Shown here in pieces: positions 34,391 to 43,361 of a DNA stretch of 64,000 nt (its first letter is position 1; each line of letters opens with the position of its first letter). This stretch comes from Rhizobium sp. P32RR-XVIII. GTDB lineage: Bacteria > Pseudomonadota > Alphaproteobacteria > Rhizobiales > Rhizobiaceae. A program made the translations under genes and the position numbers. The notes under the pieces are model-generated. The model saw only the letters and a program-made list of their open reading frames with translations, was not told the origin of the DNA and searched no databases. The stretch spans positions 62,001 through 126,000 of the forward strand of contig NZ_JABAIH010000006.1 of assembly GCF_012641395.1 (NCBI RefSeq), given 5' to 3'.

Positions 34391-36598
34391 ATGCCTGCGT
34401 TCTTTGGGCAGAAAAGCCAGTATTCGGGGATCGGCCGCCATACGACCGTCGTAGGTGTCCTGTTTTCCTTTGCGCTCATCGTAGCAGTGGTGACCGTCAT
34501 GGTGCTGACGGCGCTGTCACATGTGGCCGAGAACGCCAACGTTCTTGATGACGAGCGTTCGCGGGAGACGACGACAGGCGCGATCAAGACAGTCCAGGAG
34601 CAGCTTGGCGCCACGCTCAACGACTATTCGACATGGAACGATGCCGTGGCCAATGTCTATTCTGCGGATGGGATGGCTTGGACGATCGATAACTACGGTG
34701 AAGCGTCCGCCGACACTCCGCTTTTCGACATGACGATCGTCATTGGCGACGACAAGAAGCCGCTGATTGCCTATCGCAACGGCCAGCCGATGAAGGAAGC
34801 GCTCAGCGATTTCTTCTCGCCGTCCCTCTGGGCGCTGTTCGATAGCGTGAAGACGGCCGGTCTGCAGTCGCCAGAGGCCGTCGGCTTCGTCGGTACGAAG
34901 CGCGGAGTTGCCATGGTTGGCCTTGCACTCGTGCGGGGGAAATTCGGTACTCTGGATGTGCCAGCCGGTCAGCGCCGCTATCTGATCCTTGTGCGCCATC
35001 TGACCGATAAAAAGATCGCAGCGCTCGGCGAGACCTATCTCATCCCCGGTTTGAAGCTGGTGCCATCGACGTACGACGCGCAATATTCCGTGGCAATCAA
35101 TGACGCGGCGGGAAGGGCGCTCGGCAAACTCGTTTGGGTTTCCCGCTCCCCGGGCGACATCGGCTACGCACAGGTGTGGCCAATGGTTGTCAAAGCGCTC
35201 GGTCTTGTCGGGCTGTTTTTTGCCGTGCTGCTCGTCATTGGCTGGCTCGCCGGACGCCGCCTCAAGGCGGAGGAAATCAGCGCTCGCGAGGACGCGCTGC
35301 GCGATCGCCTGAGCGGGCTCTCGAACCGCGAGGGTCTCGGGTTTGCCGTCGACGAGATCGTTGCCGAGGCGACGCAAACCGGCAAGAGCGTATTGCTTCT
35401 CTATCTTGATCTTGACGGGTTCAAGGAAGTCAACGACAGCTACGGCCACGGCACCGGCGACCAGTTGATCCGCGCGGTTGCAGCGGGCCTCAGGATGCTG
35501 ATACCTGAAGGCGCGGTTCTGGCTCGCATCGGCGGCGATGAATTCGCGATTGCTTTCCTGTCCGACGGCGGCAACGCCGATGCTCTCCAGCTTTCGGAAC
35601 AGATACTCGATTTCCTGGCCGAACCACTGGAAATTGGCCGCCGGGTTGTCGTCGTAGGCGCCAGCATCGGCATCGCGATGTCTGCGGCCGGCGCGATTGG
35701 CCGCGAAGAATTGGTCCGCCGTGCCGATCTGGCGATGTACAAGGCAAAGGAAGCCGGCCGGGCGCGCATGACGCTTTACGATCCACTCATGGATGCCGAC
35801 CGGGAGGAGCGCAATGCGCTCGAACTCGACCTGCGCACGGCGATCGACACCGGCGATCTGACGCTCGTATACCAGCCGCTGATCGATGCCTCCACACACG
35901 AGATGTATGGCGTCGAAGCCCTGGTGCGTTGGAATCGCCCCGGCCATGGCCCGGTCTCGCCAGAGATATTCATTCCGATTGCGGAAACCAGCGGACTTAT
36001 CGAGGCGCTCGGCCTCTTCGTGCTGCGCAAGGCCTGCGAGACCGCCAAGCAATGGCCGGAACTGCGCGTGGCGGTAAATGTCTCCCCCGGTCAGTTCCGC
36101 AATCCGGCCTTTGCTGACTACGTGCGCTACGTCCTTAAACAGACGGGCATCGAGGCAGAGCGCGTGACGCTGGAGATCACTGAAGGCTATATGATCCAGA
36201 ACCCGCAGCGCACACGCCAGTCCATCGAGCGGCTGAAGACGCTCGGCCTCAAGATTGCGCTCGATGATTTCGGTTCGGGTTTTTCATCGATCGGCTATCT
36301 GCGCCAGTTCGGTTTCGACCGCATCAAGATCGACCGTTCGCTGGTCCAGGGCGTTACCGAAAGCGACAGCCAGCGCGAAATGCTGCAGGCGACAGTTGCC
36401 CTTGCCCGTTCACTCAACATTCCGGTGACAGCCGAGGGCATCGAGACGGAAGAGCAGGCGCTTGCCGTCCGTCTCTTCGGCTGTGATAGCCTGCAGGGCT
36501 TTTTCTTCAGCAAGCCGGTGCCGGCGGACAGGATCACCGAGATGCTGGAAGAAGGCCGTCGGCCCGACCGTTTGGGGCGTGCGACAAGCGCAGCTTAA
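34391..36598 (+). CDS. Membrane-bound CHASE4-GGDEF-EAL cyclic-di-GMP protein
   Basis: 735 residues from the ATG at 34391 (GAGGA upstream). Membrane helix at about 18-42, a periplasmic domain of about 200 residues resembling CHASE4 (LNDYSTWNDAVANVY), a second helix at about 262-288, then GGDEF and EAL domains. The cyclase motif is intact GGDEF at residues 381-385 and the phosphodiesterase motif is intact EAL at 509-511. Further catalytic segments are KIALDDFGSGFSS and VTAEGIET. Both activities are therefore possible, and the periplasmic signal probably sets the balance. Its 3' end overlaps the convergent trhO by 4 bp. Confidence 0.92.
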   Translation: MPAFFGQKSQYSGIGRHTTVVGVLFSFALIVAVVTVMVLTALSHVAENANVLDDERSRETTTGAIKTVQEQLGATLNDYSTWNDAVANVYSADGMAWTIDNYGEASADTPLFDMTIVIGDDKKPLIAYRNGQPMKEALSDFFSPSLWALFDSVKTAGLQSPEAVGFVGTKRGVAMVGLALVRGKFGTLDVPAGQRRYLILVRHLTDKKIAALGETYLIPGLKLVPSTYDAQYSVAINDAAGRALGKLVWVSRSPGDIGYAQVWPMVVKALGLVGLFFAVLLVIGWLAGRRLKAEEISAREDALRDRLSGLSNREGLGFAVDEIVAEATQTGKSVLLLYLDLDGFKEVNDSYGHGTGDQLIRAVAAGLRMLIPEGAVLARIGGDEFAIAFLSDGGNADALQLSEQILDFLAEPLEIGRRVVVVGASIGIAMSAAGAIGREELVRRADLAMYKAKEAGRARMTLYDPLMDADREERNALELDLRTAIDTGDLTLVYQPLIDASTHEMYGVEALVRWNRPGHGPVSPEIFIPIAETSGLIEALGLFVLRKACETAKQWPELRVAVNVSPGQFRNPAFADYVRYVLKQTGIEAERVTLEITEGYMIQNPQRTRQSIERLKTLGLKIALDDFGSGFSSIGYLRQFGFDRIKIDRSLVQGVTESDSQREMLQATVALARSLNIPVTAEGIETEEQALAVRLFGCDSLQGFFFSKPVPADRITEMLEEGRRPDRLGRATSAA

Positions 36599-37524
36599 GT
36601 CCCGATGTGCTTCTGCCCGCGCTTCCTGGCGAGCGCGATCTGATGCTGCCGCTGGCGGTAGCGCAGCCGGTCGTCTTCCGTGCGCGTGTGATAGCAGTTG
36701 CTGCAGGAGACGCCCTCTTCAAAGAGAGGCGAACTGATCTCTTCGACCGTGATCGGATTGCGGCAGGCATGACAAAGCTTGTGCTCGCCTTCCTTCAACC
36801 CATGCTCGACCGAAACGCGCTCGTCGAAGACGAAGCAGGCGCCGTCCCATAGGCTTTCTTCCTGCGGAACTTCTTCCAGATATTTCAGGATTCCGCCCTT
36901 GAGGTGGTATACCTCGTCGAAGCCCTGCTCCTTCATGAAGGCTGTCGCCTTTTCGCAGCGGATGCCTCCGGTGCAATACATGGCGATCTTTGGCTTGTTA
37001 TGCAGACCGGGGTTCTGACGCACCCATTCGGGAAACTCGCGAAAGGTCTTCGTCTTCGGGTCAACGGCGCCGCGGAAGGTGCCGATCGCCGTTTCGTAGT
37101 CGTTGCGGGTGTCGATGACGATGGTGTCGGGATCGGAGATCAGCGCATTCCAATCCTGCGGCGTCACATAGGTGCCGACGACCTTGTTGGGGTCGACATC
37201 TTCGACACCCATCGTCACGATCTCTTTCTTCAGCTTCACCTTCATGCGCAGGAACGGCATCTTGGACGCCCGGCTTTCCTTGTGCTCCAGCGCTGAAAAT
37301 TCCGGCTGCGCCCGCAGATAGTCAAGCACTGTGTCGATGCCGGCATCCGGCCCGGCGATCGTCCCGTTGATGCCCTCATGCGCCAGAAGCAGCGTGCCCT
37401 TCACGCCGTTTTCCTCGCAAAGCGCCTGCAAAGGCTCACGCAGGCTCTCGAAGCGAGGCACAGATACAAAATGATAAAGCGCCGCCACGAGGAACGGACT
37501 GGTGTGATTGATGCTGCCGGTCAT
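36595..37524 (-). CDS. trhO: tRNA uridine(34) 5-hydroxylase, rhodanese-like
   Basis: 309 residues from the ATG at 37524. The N-terminal domain resembles an acylphosphatase-like fold (GTLLLAHEGINGTIAGP). The rhodanese domain follows with VIDTRNDYETAIGTF and the active-site loop CTGGIRC (Cys184, Cys190). A C-terminal segment has two Cys pairs (CHAC and CSNC), a probable zinc-ribbon. This matches TrhO/YceA, which adds a hydroxyl to U34 of certain tRNAs. Single gene; convergent with the c-di-GMP gene. Confidence 0.92.
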   Translation of the reverse strand: MTGSINHTSPFLVAALYHFVSVPRFESLREPLQALCEENGVKGTLLLAHEGINGTIAGPDAGIDTVLDYLRAQPEFSALEHKESRASKMPFLRMKVKLKKEIVTMGVEDVDPNKVVGTYVTPQDWNALISDPDTIVIDTRNDYETAIGTFRGAVDPKTKTFREFPEWVRQNPGLHNKPKIAMYCTGGIRCEKATAFMKEQGFDEVYHLKGGILKYLEEVPQEESLWDGACFVFDERVSVEHGLKEGEHKLCHACRNPITVEEISSPLFEEGVSCSNCYHTRTEDDRLRYRQRQHQIALARKRGQKHIGT

Positions 37525-37596
37525 GGGCGCTGAAATACAGAATATGGTCTCGCGGTGCAATCTCCTTCGGCGCCGCAGGAGGAAGCCCCGCTTGCT

Positions 37597-38502
37597 TCAC
37601 GCCGCAGCGCGCCAGAGCACTTCGATGTGCTTTGCTTCCTTGGCCGGCTTGCCGGCAAAGACTGCCTCTGCTTTCACCAGTGAGTCGCGCCTGTCCTCCT
37701 GCTGGCGGTGGGCGATGCTGTCCAGCAGGCGCGACAGGTCGTCGTCTCGTGTAAAAAGCTGCGGCTCGGCTTCGACCAGTGCGCCGAGCACCGCAAGGTC
37801 GTGCACATGGCCGAGGATATCGACAAGTTCCTTCGTGTCTGCGCGGCGCGCTTTCATGGCAGCTGGCCAAAGCGGCGTCAGTAGTCGGTGATAAGCACGA
37901 AAATCCTGCGTGCGCTTACGCAGTTCGTGAAAGGCTTCGGCGGATGCTTCGTCGTGACATCTCGCAATTGCGGCACGGGCTTTTCTGGCCGTTCTCCGCC
38001 AGCCCTTGCCGACAAGGCGGATAGCTTTCTTGCCGCTTCCGCTAAAGGACACGTCGTCGAGCGCGGCGCGTGCCTCCTTCAGAACGTCCGCCGTTTCCTG
38101 CAGCTTCTGCTCGAGGCCGCTTTCGGCCTCGGCCATCCAGTCCCGACGCGCTTCGAGGATGGCGACGGTGCGGCCGAGCGCTTCGGCCTCCTCCATACTG
38201 CGCGCCTTCTCCTTCAGATACTCCACGGTTCCGATCAGCGCGGCAGCGTCGCGAATCGCGGAGAGCGATTTTGCTGCATCCCGGAGCCGCGCATTTTCGC
38301 GCTTCTGAAAATCGGGAACCTCGCGGGCGACGAGGCGGTAGAGTGAGCGCACCTTCTTGAGATTCTTACGGAAGTCATGGATGGCCTCATCTGCGCCATC
38401 CGGCTGCTGCTCGAGCGTGGCGATTGCCCGCCGCAGCTCCCTGCCGGCGGCATCGCGGAATTCATCGGTGAAGTCGGCGTCAGGCCGTATGCGAAAGGGC
38501 AT
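37597..38502 (-). CDS. CHAD-domain protein
   Basis: 301 residues, almost entirely helical. The conserved His-rich helices of the CHAD domain are visible (AIHDFRKNLKKVRSLYRLV; AFHELRKRTQDFRAYHRLL). CHAD domains bind polyphosphate through conserved His and basic residues, and often accompany CYTH enzymes. The start ATG overlaps the 3' end of the CYTH gene by 23 bp, so the pair is translationally coupled. Probably cytoplasmic and involved in polyphosphate binding. Confidence 0.9.
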   Translation of the reverse strand: MPFRIRPDADFTDEFRDAAGRELRRAIATLEQQPDGADEAIHDFRKNLKKVRSLYRLVAREVPDFQKRENARLRDAAKSLSAIRDAAALIGTVEYLKEKARSMEEAEALGRTVAILEARRDWMAEAESGLEQKLQETADVLKEARAALDDVSFSGSGKKAIRLVGKGWRRTARKARAAIARCHDEASAEAFHELRKRTQDFRAYHRLLTPLWPAAMKARRADTKELVDILGHVHDLAVLGALVEAEPQLFTRDDDLSRLLDSIAHRQQEDRRDSLVKAEAVFAGKPAKEAKHIEVLWRAAA

Positions 38503-38968
38503 CCTGATCGTACTCGAATTCGGTCGCGAGTGCTTGGTTGGAGTAGCGGAAATCGCCGGAAACTTCGCGTCCGAGCCAAGCGGGATGGGAGGGATCGTCC
38601 TTTTCGGACTTCATTTCCACTTCCGCAATCACGAGGCCTCGATGCGCACCGGAAAAGACGTCGACTTCCCAGACGAAGCCTGCATGCGGCACGCGGTAGC
38701 GCGTCTTTTCTATCACCAAACCGATGGCGCTTTGCAGCAGCTCCTCGGCGTCGGAAACGGGAATGTCGTACTCGAATTCGTCGCGGGTAACCGTGCTGCG
38801 GCCGATCTTGACCGTCAATCTTGCGCTTTTTCCGTCGAGAATGCGCACCCGCACAGAACGATCGTCCGTCGAGGCGATGTAACCCTGTCTGAGGATCGAT
38901 CTCGTCTCGGCCTTTGAATGCCAGCCGTCGTTGCGTACTAGAAACTTCCGCTCGATCTCTTTCGCCAT
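38480..38968 (-). CDS. CYTH-domain (triphosphate tunnel metalloenzyme) protein
   Basis: 162 residues from the ATG at 38968. The start EIERKFLV is the EXEXK signature of the CYTH superfamily. The remaining tunnel-wall residues are seen in RVRILDGKSARLTVKI, EFEYDIP, EKTRYRVP, WEVDVF and VIAEVEMKSE. It resembles bacterial inorganic triphosphatases or short CYTH phosphohydrolases that hydrolyse tripolyphosphate or nucleoside triphosphates. It overlaps the CHAD gene, so the two activities split what in E. coli YgiF is one polypeptide. Confidence 0.92.
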   Translation of the reverse strand: MAKEIERKFLVRNDGWHSKAETRSILRQGYIASTDDRSVRVRILDGKSARLTVKIGRSTVTRDEFEYDIPVSDAEELLQSAIGLVIEKTRYRVPHAGFVWEVDVFSGAHRGLVIAEVEMKSEKDDPSHPAWLGREVSGDFRYSNQALATEFEYDQDALSHTA

Positions 38969-39120
38969 ATCAGTGAACCTTTTGTGACGATGAAGGTACC
39001 GTAGCGTAATTTTCCCGGTGGCGATACCCGTGTTGTTGCCGAGGTCGATTTGTCTCGACAACGATGGCTCCTGGGGGTATTCGGAACCCGAATTCAATCG
39101 TTTAAAGGAACCATCCGGCC

Positions 39121-39759
39121 ATGGGCGAGAAGACAGAAAAGCTCCTTTCCATCCTCAAACTTCAGCCAGTCGTTCCGGTCCTGATCGTGGATGACGTGAA
39201 GTCGGGCGTTTTGTTGGCGCGCGCGCTGGTCGCCGGTGGGCTGAAGGCAATCGAAATCACGATGCGCACGCCCGCGGCGCTCGATGCGGTGCGCGCTGTC
39301 GCGGAAGAAGTCGAAGGTGCTGAAGTCGGCGCGGGTACGATCCTGAACGCCCAGCACTGGGAAGCGGCCGTTGCCGCGGGCTCTAAGTTCATCGTCAGCC
39401 CGGGCGCCACGCAGGAGCTGCTCGACGCCGCGGCGCAGTCGTCGGTTCCGCTGCTGCCGGGCGCTGCGACGGTAAGCGAAGTCATGGCGCTTCGCGAAGA
39501 GGGCTATCAGGTGCTGAAGTTCTTCCCCGCCGAACAGGCGGGCGGAGCCGCATATCTCAAGGCGCTCTCCTCACCGCTTGCCGGCACGCTCTTCTGCCCG
39601 ACTGGCGGCATTTCGCTGAAGAATGCCAATGATTACTTGTCACTGCCAAACGTCGTCTGCGTCGGCGGCTCCTGGGTCGCCCCGAAGGAACTCGTTGCTG
39701 CAGGCGACTGGGCGGGTATTACGAAGCTCGCTTCCGAAGCGGCGGCATTGAAGGCCTGA
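39121..39759 (+). CDS. eda: KDPG/KHG aldolase
   Basis: 212-residue class I aldolase of the Entner-Doudoroff route, cleaving 2-keto-3-deoxy-6-phosphogluconate to pyruvate and glyceraldehyde 3-phosphate. Glu45 (EITMRT) and the Schiff-base Lys133 (VLKFFPAE) are at the same numbers as in E. coli Eda. The segment FCPTGGIS binds phosphate. Single gene with a good terminator. Rhizobia use this pathway as their main glycolytic route. Confidence 0.96.
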   Translation: MGEKTEKLLSILKLQPVVPVLIVDDVKSGVLLARALVAGGLKAIEITMRTPAALDAVRAVAEEVEGAEVGAGTILNAQHWEAAVAAGSKFIVSPGATQELLDAAAQSSVPLLPGAATVSEVMALREEGYQVLKFFPAEQAGGAAYLKALSSPLAGTLFCPTGGISLKNANDYLSLPNVVCVGGSWVAPKELVAAGDWAGITKLASEAAALKA

Positions 39760-39779
39760 TATTTTTTCCTCAATCCGGG

Positions 39780-39808
39780 ATGCCGGCGGTTTCCGCCGGC
39801 ATTTGTAT
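39780..39808 (+). terminator. Intrinsic terminator after eda
   Basis: Perfect 10 bp stem ATGCCGGCGG / CCGCCGGCAT with loop TTT, followed by TTGTATTTG, 20 bp after the eda stop. Confidence 0.8.
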
Positions 39809-39861
39809 TTGCTGCCTGACCTCCTATCTTCATCTCTGGCGCTAATGGGAGATGACGAGGG

Positions 39862-40581
39862 ATGTTCGACGCGAAAAAGCTTCTTGACCAGTTTCTAGGA
39901 TCGCAAATTCCGGGCGTCGGCGGTACCGTCCGCGACCGGGCAGGCGATGCTGTCCAGTTGGCCAAGGACAATCCGTGGAAGGCTGGCGCGTTGGCGACTG
40001 TACTTCTTGGAACGAAGACGGGCCGCGGTATCGCGAGCAATGCGCTGACGATCGGCGGGCTGGCTGCCATCGCCGGCCTTGGCTACCAGGCCTATCAGAA
40101 TTACAAGGAAGGTCAGGCGCCGGCCAAGCCTTCAGATCCGGCTTCGCCTTCGACACCGATCGTATTGTCAGCTCCCGCCGAATCCGGCTTCGGCCCGGAA
40201 TCGCCCGCCGGCAGCAACGAATTCGCCCTTGTGCTGATCCGCGCAATGATCGCCGCGGCCAAGGCCGACGGGCATATCGACGATGCCGAGCAAGCGCTCA
40301 TCATGGACAAGATGAAGGTTGCCGATGTCACCGGCGAAGCCGCATCCTTCATCGAACGCGAACTTGCCTCTCCGACCAATCTCGATGCGCTGGTTGCGGC
40401 CGCGAGGACCGAGGAGCAGAAGGTCGAACTCTATACGGCCTCGCGCCTGACGATCGAGCCGGAATCGCGCGCCGAGCGCGGCTATCTCGATCTCCTTGCC
40501 GGCCGTCTCGGCCTTGCGGATGCGCTTGTGGATCATATCGAGGCAACGGTTTCCTCCGCCAAGATCAGCTTGTCTCAGTGA
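39862..40581 (+). CDS. DUF533/TerB-like protein
   Basis: 239 residues. A short N-terminal part with one hydrophobic, Gly-rich helix (about residues 35-75, ALATVLLGTKTGRGIASNAL) is followed by a linker rich in Pro, Ser and Ala. A C-terminal helical domain follows (residues 115-235) that resembles TerB/DUF533 (FALVLIRAMIAAAKADGHID, then a conserved Asp/Glu helix). E. coli YebE is the best-known member; the function is unknown, with possible metal binding through the conserved acidic residues. It appears monocistronic. Confidence 0.8.
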   Translation: MFDAKKLLDQFLGSQIPGVGGTVRDRAGDAVQLAKDNPWKAGALATVLLGTKTGRGIASNALTIGGLAAIAGLGYQAYQNYKEGQAPAKPSDPASPSTPIVLSAPAESGFGPESPAGSNEFALVLIRAMIAAAKADGHIDDAEQALIMDKMKVADVTGEAASFIERELASPTNLDALVAAARTEEQKVELYTASRLTIEPESRAERGYLDLLAGRLGLADALVDHIEATVSSAKISLSQ

Positions 40582-40646
40582 CATTGTGACCGGTTGCCTT
40601 TCAAAGGCGGCTGGCCTATCCACTCTTCGAGAAGAGGGGAGTGAAC

Positions 40647-41336
40647 ATGCGCGATCTATCGAATTTCAAGGTGCCAGCGCCCGGCTATGTGACGCTGAAG
40701 GGACGATATGTAACGGTCGAGCCTTATGTGCGTGAGAAGCATCTTCAAGCGCTTTGGGATGGCCTCGGCGGCATGGGCATCAATCCGCTGCTCCTCTACT
40801 TCGCGCAGGACGATTTCACCGGCATCGAGGATTTCGCCGCCTGGCTCGAAAACGCCAAGAAAGGCGGCTGGCTGACGCATGTCTTCCGCGACAATGCGGC
40901 AGGCAAGATTGTCGGCATGGCCAACTACATGCGAGCTGATCCGGCTAACGGCGTCGTCGAAGTCGGCGGTGTGGCCCATGGTGCGGACATGAAGCGATCG
41001 CCGCTTTCGACCGAAGCGCACTATCTCATGGCCAAGCATGTCTTCGAAGACCTCGGCTACCGCCGCTACGAATGGAAGTGCGACAACAACAATGAGGCCA
41101 GTAAGACAACCGCTGCGCGCTACGGCTTCACTTTCGAAGGTGTGTTCCGCCAGCACATGCTTTCCAAGCGCCGCAACCGCGACACCGCTTGGTTCTCCAT
41201 GATCGATAGCGAGTGGCCGCTGATCAACGAGGCCTTCGAGAGCTGGCTTTCACCGGATAACTTCGATGGCGAAGGCAAGCAGCGACGCCGCCTGTACGAT
41301 ATCCGCGCCGACATTGAAAAGGAAAGGCTTGCATGA
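40647..41336 (+). CDS. GNAT-family acetyltransferase
   Basis: 229 residues from the ATG at 40647, seven bases after GAGGGGAG. GNAT fold: ligand strand VVEVGGVAHGADMKRSPLST, the acetyl-CoA region YLMAKHVFEDLGYRRYEWKC and the RYGFTFEGVFRQHM segment, of the type acting on ribosomal-protein N-termini or small molecules. The target is unknown. The next gene overlaps its stop by 4 bp (ATGA), so a small membrane protein is cotranslated. Confidence 0.88.
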   Translation: MRDLSNFKVPAPGYVTLKGRYVTVEPYVREKHLQALWDGLGGMGINPLLLYFAQDDFTGIEDFAAWLENAKKGGWLTHVFRDNAAGKIVGMANYMRADPANGVVEVGGVAHGADMKRSPLSTEAHYLMAKHVFEDLGYRRYEWKCDNNNEASKTTAARYGFTFEGVFRQHMLSKRRNRDTAWFSMIDSEWPLINEAFESWLSPDNFDGEGKQRRRLYDIRADIEKERLA

Positions 41337-41557
41337 GTCCGGAAAGCCGATCGCAGGCGATCGCTGCTGCCGTCATTCTGCTGGGTGCCGGCCTGGTCAT
41401 CTATTTCCTCCCGACCCTCGTTCTCTGGATCGGTAATTACTCGCCGGCGCTTGCCTTCGCTGTCGGGGCGATCCTGCTCCTTGGTTTCTTCGTGATTTTC
41501 TGGCTGCGCGCTCGCTACCAGCGCAATAAAGGGCGCTCAGCTTCAACCCTGAAGTGA
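41333..41557 (+). CDS. Small membrane protein, two helices
   Basis: 74 residues with two hydrophobic helices (about 8-32 and 37-58) and a basic C-terminus (RARYQRNKGRS). The ATG overlaps the GNAT stop (ATGA), which supports it as a real, coupled gene. No family is recognised. Its 3' end overlaps the convergent NicO gene by 15 bp. Confidence 0.65.
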   Translation: MSPESRSQAIAAAVILLGAGLVIYFLPTLVLWIGNYSPALAFAVGAILLLGFFVIFWLRARYQRNKGRSASTLK

Positions 41558-42622
41558 TGCGCCCAGCAGAAGCCCGCCCATGCATATCACCAGCACGGCG
41601 CCTAGAATTTCGATGGCATTGCCGATCCAGACCGACGTTGCCGAGCCGCGGCCGGCGATGCGAACGGCGGTGCCCTTGGCGGTAACGGCAATGATTGCGA
41701 GGATCGCGACGGTGATCGCGGTTCCGAGGGACATGGCGAGCACGGAAAGAATGCCGCCGAGATAGAGTCCGTTCAGCAGCGAAAAGGTCATGACGAGCAG
41801 CGCCCCGGAGCAGGGGCGAAGGCCGACGGCAACGATCGCCGACCAGGCTTCCCGGACACTGAACTTGTCGGCTCCCAGCAGCGACGGATCCGGCGCGTGG
41901 GATCGGCCGCAGGTTTCACAGGCCATGCCGGAAATGAATTTATGTCCCGCCTTGCGCGCGGTGCTCTCGCCGAAGGCGTAGGCGTCCACTTCGCCCCGGC
42001 TGTCATTGTCCTTCCAGTCGAGCATCATGCTGACCGGACCTGCGGATGTTGCCACGGCTTGACGTTGCGGCAAAGCGCCGATCATCGAGCGCAGCTTACG
42101 GAAGAGCAGCCAAACGCCAAAGGCAATGACCATCACGAAGCTTGCGATCTCCATTGCGTGCGTCGCCTCTGTCAGCGTTATGCCGCTACCGCGCAATACC
42201 AGCCAGGCGCCGCCGACGAGCGCCACCGCCATCACGCCTTGAACGAAGGCGGAGATGAAGGAGATCACCACGCCGCGCCTCAGTTCGACCTCGTTGGCGA
42301 TCATGTAGGAGGAGATGACCGCCTTGCCGTGTCCGGGACCGGCCGCATGGAAGACACCGTAGGCAAAGGAAAGTCCGATGAGCGACGTCAACTGCCACGG
42401 GTCTTCGCGCATGGCTTTCAGCGCGCCTGTCAGCGCACGGTAAAAAGCTTGCTGTTCGTAATTCACATAGAGGAATAGCGGCGCCAGGGGCCCGCCCGTC
42501 GGCTGGAAACTCGGCTCTGCGGTTCCAATGCCGAGCGGCGACTGCGCATGCGCCACACTCGTCATGGCAAGAAGCACGAGCGCGGCTGCGGAAAGGGCAA
42601 GCGAGGCGCTCCGTTTCAGCAT
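41543..42622 (-). CDS. NicO-family metal transporter (ZevB/RcnA-like)
   Basis: 359 residues. N-terminal signal-like helix, then six to seven membrane helices. The conserved metal motif FHAAGPGHGKAVISSY has His92 and His98. A soluble loop (about residues 195-255) holds CETCGRSH. NicO-family proteins move nickel, cobalt or, in the ZevAB system of Haemophilus, zinc. Its ATG overlaps the 3' end of the DUF1007 gene by 7 bp. The DUF1007-NicO pairing is the ZevA-ZevB layout, so a metal uptake or export role is likely; the metal is not determined. Confidence 0.87.
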   Translation of the reverse strand: MLKRSASLALSAAALVLLAMTSVAHAQSPLGIGTAEPSFQPTGGPLAPLFLYVNYEQQAFYRALTGALKAMREDPWQLTSLIGLSFAYGVFHAAGPGHGKAVISSYMIANEVELRRGVVISFISAFVQGVMAVALVGGAWLVLRGSGITLTEATHAMEIASFVMVIAFGVWLLFRKLRSMIGALPQRQAVATSAGPVSMMLDWKDNDSRGEVDAYAFGESTARKAGHKFISGMACETCGRSHAPDPSLLGADKFSVREAWSAIVAVGLRPCSGALLVMTFSLLNGLYLGGILSVLAMSLGTAITVAILAIIAVTAKGTAVRIAGRGSATSVWIGNAIEILGAVLVICMGGLLLGASLQG

Positions 42623-43257
42623 GAGACCTCCAGCCTGGTGGCAAAGAGCTTGGACATGTTCGTGCCGGTCGGGTCGTTGAAGAAAGCGTCCGTCAGCGAC
42701 TGCTTGTTCTCCGCAATCACCTGGTCCGCATCCGGGCGCAGCACGTCCTGCTTGCAGCTCTTGAAGCCGTCGCCGACCAGCACCAGTTCGTTGTCCGTAG
42801 GAAAGTCTATCGAGGTATAGAGCGTCGGGTCGTAGACACCGAAGGTCAGCTTGCCCTTCAGAGGCATCTTCTCCGCGGGCTTCACCGCGAAAAACATCAG
42901 AAGCTGGCCTTCCTTGTAGTCGACGTGGATGATGTCCGGCTTCTGCACGGTCACGTTTTTGCCGTCGATTGTCAGGTTCATATAGTAGTCGTAGTCGGCC
43001 AGTGAATCCCGGACCGTCTTGCCGACCTCGGCGAGCTCGTTCGGCTCCAGCTTCAGATCGGTGTTCTTGTCAAAATCCATGACGACCGAGGAGGAGAAGA
43101 TCTCGTCGAAGCGCCAGACGTTCCGCAGCTCCTGGACGCTGCCGTCGGGCGCCGCAACGACTTCGAGCCGAGCTTCGACGAATATATGCGGATGTGCCAT
43201 AGCCGCGGCCGGCGCAAGCGAGATCAGAGCGGCTACCGGGAGTATCGATTTTTTCAT
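42616..43257 (-). CDS. DUF1007 periplasmic protein (ZevA-like)
   Basis: 213 residues with a signal peptide (MKKSILPVAALISLAPAAAM, cleavage near AHPH). The mature N-terminus begins HPHIF, a His-containing motif that is conserved in DUF1007 and could bind metal as an amino-terminal site. A conserved acidic segment VMDFDKNTDLKLEPNELAEV looks EF-hand-like. It is coupled to the NicO transporter by a 7 bp overlap. ZevA of Haemophilus belongs to this family and helps zinc acquisition. Confidence 0.88.
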   Translation of the reverse strand: MKKSILPVAALISLAPAAAMAHPHIFVEARLEVVAAPDGSVQELRNVWRFDEIFSSSVVMDFDKNTDLKLEPNELAEVGKTVRDSLADYDYYMNLTIDGKNVTVQKPDIIHVDYKEGQLLMFFAVKPAEKMPLKGKLTFGVYDPTLYTSIDFPTDNELVLVGDGFKSCKQDVLRPDADQVIAENKQSLTDAFFNDPTGTNMSKLFATRLEVSC

Positions 43258-43361
43258 CTTGTCGGGTTACCGCTCTGCCCAAATCGGATGGTGTCTTCTT
43301 GCCGGAGAATGGGACGGAATTGGGACCCGGTCTCAAGGCGGCAAAGTGCCTCAGGCGATCC

